Source: an uncultured Clostridia bacterium
Lineage (GTDB): Bacteria; Bacillota; Clostridia; UBA1381
NCBI GenBank assembly: GCA_934476675.1
Contig: CAKSOE010000017.1
Coordinates: 1-56,374 of the forward strand
Direction: 5' to 3'
DNA length: 56,374 nt
This document shows, piece by piece, positions 53,252-56,374 of this stretch. The notes below the pieces were generated by a model. It was not told the DNA's origin, ran no database searches, and was given only the letters and a program-made list of their open reading frames with translations. The first letter of the stretch is position 1. The number at the start of each line of letters is the position of its first letter. Position numbers and translations under genes: made by a program.

Positions 53252-54139
53252 ATGACTAAAACATTACCTTTTACCGGCTCCGGCGTAGCGATTATTACGC
53301 CGTTTGACGGTAACAAAACCAATTATGAAGAATTTGGCCGCATTATTGATTTTCAGATTGAAAATCATACCGATGCGATTATAGTGTGCGGAACAACAGG
53401 CGAAGCATCAACAATGCCTGATGAGGAGCACCTCGCCGTGGTTGAATTTGCAATAAAGCACACGGCAGGCAGAGTTCCCGTAATTGCCGGAACAGGCTCG
53501 AATGAAACTGCCCACGCGGTTGAGCTTTCCAAAAAAGCCGAACAGCTCGGCGCTGACGGACTTTTGCAGGTAACTCCTTACTATAATAAAACAAGCGCAA
53601 AGGGACTTATTGAACATTTCAAAGCTGTTGCCGAAGCTGTCAGTATTCCGGTTATACTTTACAATGTTCCGTCAAGAACAGGTATGAATATTTCAATACC
53701 GGTTCTGAAAGAGCTGTCAAAAATCCCGAATATCGTCGGAATTAAAGAAGCAAGCGGAAACATAAGTTACGCTGCCAAGGTTGCGGCAGAAGTTCCTGAC
53801 ATATACATTTATTCCGGAAACGACGACATGATAGTGCCTGTTCTGTCGCTCGGCGGAAAAGGCGTTATAAGTGTGCTTGCAAACGTCATGCCAAAAGAAA
53901 CTCACGAAATGTGCCAGGAGTTCTTTGACGGCAATGCCGAAAGAGCAAAGGATATGCAGTTAAAGTATCTGAATTTGATTAATTCGCTGTTTATTGAAGT
54001 AAATCCGATACCTGTAAAAACTGCCATGAATCTTATGGGCTTTAATGCCGGCAATCTTCGTTTGCCGCTCACCGAAATGGAGAAGGAACACCTCGAAACG
54101 CTGAAAAACAGCATGAGAGCTGTGGGATTAATAAAATAA
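53252..54139 (+). CDS. dapA: 4-hydroxy-tetrahydrodipicolinate synthase
   Basis: Condenses pyruvate and aspartate semialdehyde in the diaminopimelate pathway. The 295-residue TIM-barrel protein shows GSGVAIITPFDG, the signature CGTTGEASTMPDEEH (residues about 43-57), the YNVPSRTGMNIS segment holding the catalytic tyrosine, and the Schiff-base lysine in IVGIKEASGN near 164. GAAAGGA precedes the ATG at 53252; the in-frame upstream ATG at 53231 has no site. Second gene of the lysine-riboswitch operon. Confidence 0.96.
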   Translation: MTKTLPFTGSGVAIITPFDGNKTNYEEFGRIIDFQIENHTDAIIVCGTTGEASTMPDEEHLAVVEFAIKHTAGRVPVIAGTGSNETAHAVELSKKAEQLGADGLLQVTPYYNKTSAKGLIEHFKAVAEAVSIPVILYNVPSRTGMNISIPVLKELSKIPNIVGIKEASGNISYAAKVAAEVPDIYIYSGNDDMIVPVLSLGGKGVISVLANVMPKETHEMCQEFFDGNAERAKDMQLKYLNLINSLFIEVNPIPVKTAMNLMGFNAGNLRLPLTEMEKEHLETLKNSMRAVGLIK

Positions 54140-54146
54140 CGGTGCA

Positions 54147-54176
54147 TGAGGGGTGTTGCAACGCAACACCCTCATT
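54147..54176 (+). other. Intercistronic hairpin between dapA and dapB
   Basis: ATGAGGGGTGTTGC pairs with GCAACACCCTCAT (one extra G) around a short loop. The following TATTTAATG is not a terminator-grade T run, so it may stabilise or process the mRNA and tune dapB relative to dapA. Confidence 0.6.
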
Positions 54177-54201
54177 ATTTAATGAAAGGATTGGTGCCAT
54201 A

Positions 54202-54963
54202 ATGATAAAGATAATAATGAATGGCTGTAACGGAAAAATGGGACAGGTTATATCACGTCTGACCGAAATTGACGAAAGCGTGTGCATAGCTGCCGGTATT
54301 GATATTAACAATAAAATAAATAATTCGTATCCGGTGTTTAAAAATCCTGCGGAATACACCGGAGAGGCGGACGTGCTGGTTGATTTTTCGCACCCGTCAA
54401 GCCTTACGGGCATACTCGATTATTGTAAAAGCCGTTCTTTGCCGGTTGTACTTGCAACCACCGGTTACAGTGCGGAGCAAAAAGCGGAGATTAGTGAAGC
54501 GGCAAAAGAAATACCTGTGTTTTTTTCGGCAAATATGAGTTTGGGGATAAATCTCTTGATTTCTCTTGCAAAAAAAGCAGCAAAGCTGCTTGAAGGAAAT
54601 TTTGATATTGAAATTGTGGAACGTCATCATAATCAAAAGCTTGACGCCCCCTCCGGAACTGCGCTCGCAATCGCCGACGCAATCGACGAGACGCTTTCAT
54701 ACCCTGCCGAATACGTCTACGACAGACATTCGGTAAGAAGAAAGCGTAAGGGTACGGAAATCGGTATTTCCTCTGTCAGAGGCGGAACAATCGTCGGCGA
54801 CCATGAGGTTATTTTTGCCGGAAACGACGAAGTTATAGAGCTTAGTCACCATGCCGCAAGCAAGGAGATTTTTGCCGTCGGGGCAATAAAGGCGGCAAAA
54901 TTTATGGCAGGCAAAACTGCCGGACTTTATAGTATGAATGACCTTATAAGTGAGTTTGAATAA
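54202..54963 (+). CDS. dapB: 4-hydroxy-tetrahydrodipicolinate reductase
   Basis: Reduces the DapA product with NAD(P)H. The 253-residue enzyme has the Rossmann start KIIMNGCNGKMGQVISRL, DVLVDFSHP near 63-71, and the family signature VERHHNQKLDAPSGTALAIA near 141-160 with the catalytic His-His and Lys. GAAAGGA lies 12 nt before the ATG at 54202; the longer frame from 54142 runs through the intercistronic hairpin and has no site. Its stop overlaps the next start (TAATG). Confidence 0.96.
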   Translation: MIKIIMNGCNGKMGQVISRLTEIDESVCIAAGIDINNKINNSYPVFKNPAEYTGEADVLVDFSHPSSLTGILDYCKSRSLPVVLATTGYSAEQKAEISEAAKEIPVFFSANMSLGINLLISLAKKAAKLLEGNFDIEIVERHHNQKLDAPSGTALAIADAIDETLSYPAEYVYDRHSVRRKRKGTEIGISSVRGGTIVGDHEVIFAGNDEVIELSHHAASKEIFAVGAIKAAKFMAGKTAGLYSMNDLISEFE

Positions 54964-56374
54964 TGAAAAAAGCAATACCTATTGAAAAAGGCAATGAATA
55001 TACAGCAAAAATCGACTCCGTCTCCTCCGAAGGAAACGGAGTTTGCCGCATAGACGGATATACTGTTTTTGTTCCGCAAACAACCATGGGCGATAAAATA
55101 CGTTTTCGTGCCGTAAATCTGAAAAGCAGCTTTGGAAGCGGCGAGCTTGTGGAAATTATTGAACCGTCGCCGTACAGAAAAACGCCTGTGTGTGACTCTT
55201 ATGAAAGCTGCGGAGGCTGCCAGTTAATGCACATTGATTATTCGCACCAGCTTGAAATCAAGCGAAGTATTGTTGAAAACGCCATGCGCAGAATTGGCGG
55301 TGCGCCGGATTTTTGTTTGGAGGATATTGTCGGTTCGAAAGAAGTTACACGTTACAGAAACAAAATGATTTTTCATGCTGCAAACGGCAAAAACGGAGTT
55401 GAGTTTGGGTTTTACGCACAGCGTTCGCATAAGCTTGCCGCAGCAGACGACTGCATAGCAGGCAGCAGCGTAAATAAAAAAATTCTTAGCGCCGTACGCC
55501 GTTATATGAATAAAAATAATATAACGGCATATGACGAAAAAACTCATAAAGGGCTTGTAAAATCCGTTTTCACAAGAATTTCGCACACAAACGGCAGTAT
55601 TATGGCTATGATATGTGCCGAAAATCCACAACTGCCCCATACCGATAAGCTTGTAGCAGAACTTTTATCTGCAGATGAAAATATCAAAAGTATAATTCTG
55701 AATGTAAGCGGCGGTACGTCACAGCTTTTGGGCAGAACAAACATTACGCTCTACGGCAGTGACACTATTTCCGATACGCTGTGCGGTATCGGATTTAAAA
55801 TTTCGCCGAACAGTTTTTTTCAGATTAATCCGAAAATGACGGAAAAACTGTATGCAAGAGCCATTGAATATGCCGATTTAAATGGCAGTGAATGTGTTAT
55901 GGATATTTATTGCGGAATAGGAACTATTTCACTGTGTGCAGCAAAAAAAGCCGATAAGGTTATAGGAATTGAAATTGTAGAGGAAGCGATCGAGGACGCA
56001 AAGGCGAACGCCGAACGTGAGGGCATAGAAAATGCGGATTTTTACGCTGCATCCGCAGAGGATGCAGTTCCTGCACTGATAGAAAAAGGAGTATGTCCCG
56101 AGGTTGTGATTCTTGATCCGCCAAGAAAAGGCTCTGATGAGAAAACACTGCGCGCAATAATCAGGGCAAATCCTAAAAAAATAGTGTATGTCTCCTGCAA
56201 TCCGTCTACCCTTGCACGCGATGCGGCATTTTTATCAGAATTCGGCTATCTTCCCGAGAAAGCCTGTGCTTTTGATATGTTTCCTAACACTACCCACGTG
56301 GAGACGGTTGTTCTTTTGTCCCAACTGAAACAAAAGCCGGATGATTACATTAATGTCACGATTGAACTTGATGA
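54963..56374 (+). CDS. rlmD: 23S rRNA (uracil-5-)-methyltransferase RlmD/RumA-type (cut by window end)
   Basis: SAM-dependent m5U methyltransferase of the TrmA/RumA family. The frame from ATG 54963 is open to the window edge (470 codons). It begins with a TRAM domain (YTAKIDSVSSEGNGVCRIDG, residues about 13-32), followed by the [4Fe-4S] cysteines in CDSYESCGGCQLMH near 77-90 with a fourth near 163. The SAM-binding DIYCGIGTISLCAA lies near 319-332, the DPPRKGSD motif near 384, and the nucleophile in YVSCNPSTLARD near 407. Nothing is missing up to the C-terminal end, which lies outside the window. Its ATG overlaps the dapB stop. Confidence 0.93.
   Translation, partial: MKKAIPIEKGNEYTAKIDSVSSEGNGVCRIDGYTVFVPQTTMGDKIRFRAVNLKSSFGSGELVEIIEPSPYRKTPVCDSYESCGGCQLMHIDYSHQLEIKRSIVENAMRRIGGAPDFCLEDIVGSKEVTRYRNKMIFHAANGKNGVEFGFYAQRSHKLAAADDCIAGSSVNKKILSAVRRYMNKNNITAYDEKTHKGLVKSVFTRISHTNGSIMAMICAENPQLPHTDKLVAELLSADENIKSIILNVSGGTSQLLGRTNITLYGSDTISDTLCGIGFKISPNSFFQINPKMTEKLYARAIEYADLNGSECVMDIYCGIGTISLCAAKKADKVIGIEIVEEAIEDAKANAEREGIENADFYAASAEDAVPALIEKGVCPEVVILDPPRKGSDEKTLRAIIRANPKKIVYVSCNPSTLARDAAFLSEFGYLPEKACAFDMFPNTTHVETVVLLSQLKQKPDDYINVTIELD

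Noticed and set aside
1..56374. CRISPR arrays, prophage genes or intact insertion sequences
   Set aside because: No regularly spaced repeats, transposase, integrase or phage structural genes were seen in the window.

Overview
The window reads as chromosomal DNA of an anaerobic, low-GC Firmicute of class Clostridia. The evidence is the core gene order gdpP-rplI-dnaB-tilS-ftsH, strong TTGACA-17-TATAAT type promoters, GAAAGGA-type ribosome binding sites 9-12 nt before the start codons, pyruvate formate-lyase fermentation, an L-box lysine riboswitch, and a large S-layer/LplABC-type polysaccharide locus. The mix of SLH proteins, an archaeal-type PurO and a YesS/YtdP-like sensor regulator suits a gut-type plant-polysaccharide degrader. 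I cannot name the genus from sequence alone.

Layout. 1-8.1 kb: the 5' half of a serine tRNA near the left edge, then a housekeeping operon (MazG-like protein, c-di-AMP phosphodiesterase GdpP, ribosomal protein L9, replicative helicase, TilS) and ftsH with a small DUF1858 protein, closed by a hairpin terminator. 8.1-12.7 kb (minus strand): lrgA-lrgB, then pyruvate formate-lyase split into a 690-residue core and a separate 79-residue glycyl-radical protein, then its activase. LrgAB relatives can carry pyruvate, so this looks like one pyruvate-use module. 12.7-15.8 kb: an exported zinc amidase, a frameshifted small ORF, RNase P RNA and a HAD phosphatase. 15.87-16.1 kb: a short remnant of a group IIC intron just past the terminator of a polar amino-acid ABC operon (16.1-18.5 kb). 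18.6-23.9 kb (minus): purO, an AICAR-transformylase-only purH, a GNAT-like acyltransferase, purD, dCMP deaminase and a NUDIX hydrolase. 24.1-28.5 kb: queH, manA, an AraC regulator and a divergent GH5-like hydrolase, followed by a scar made of a manA fragment and the tail of a flavodoxin-like gene.

28.8-48.8 kb is the main accessory feature: nine closely spaced minus-strand genes that look like one 20-kb operon. In transcription order they are a secreted beta-helix protein, an LplA-like binding lipoprotein, two permeases, a secreted GH39-like enzyme with a C-terminal CBM9-like domain, a secreted 1032-residue protein made of an internal duplication, a 1413-residue SLH protein, a membrane sensor/AraC regulator, and a cytoplasmic GH39-like enzyme. 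No ATPase is encoded, so a shared MsmX-type ATPase elsewhere is likely. Facing it on the plus strand is a cytoplasmic GH10 xylanase whose upstream region has two direct repeats exactly 21 bp apart, an AraC-type operator geometry.

50.8-56.4 kb: galU, then a lysine-riboswitch-controlled asd-dapA-dapB operon and an RlmD/RumA-type RNA methyltransferase cut by the window edge.

The best leads are the split PFL with its attenuator-like leader, the domesticated or decayed group IIC intron, the broken tRNA-Ser, the 20-kb glycan operon with two unassigned surface proteins, and an unassigned structured RNA region upstream of the xylanase.
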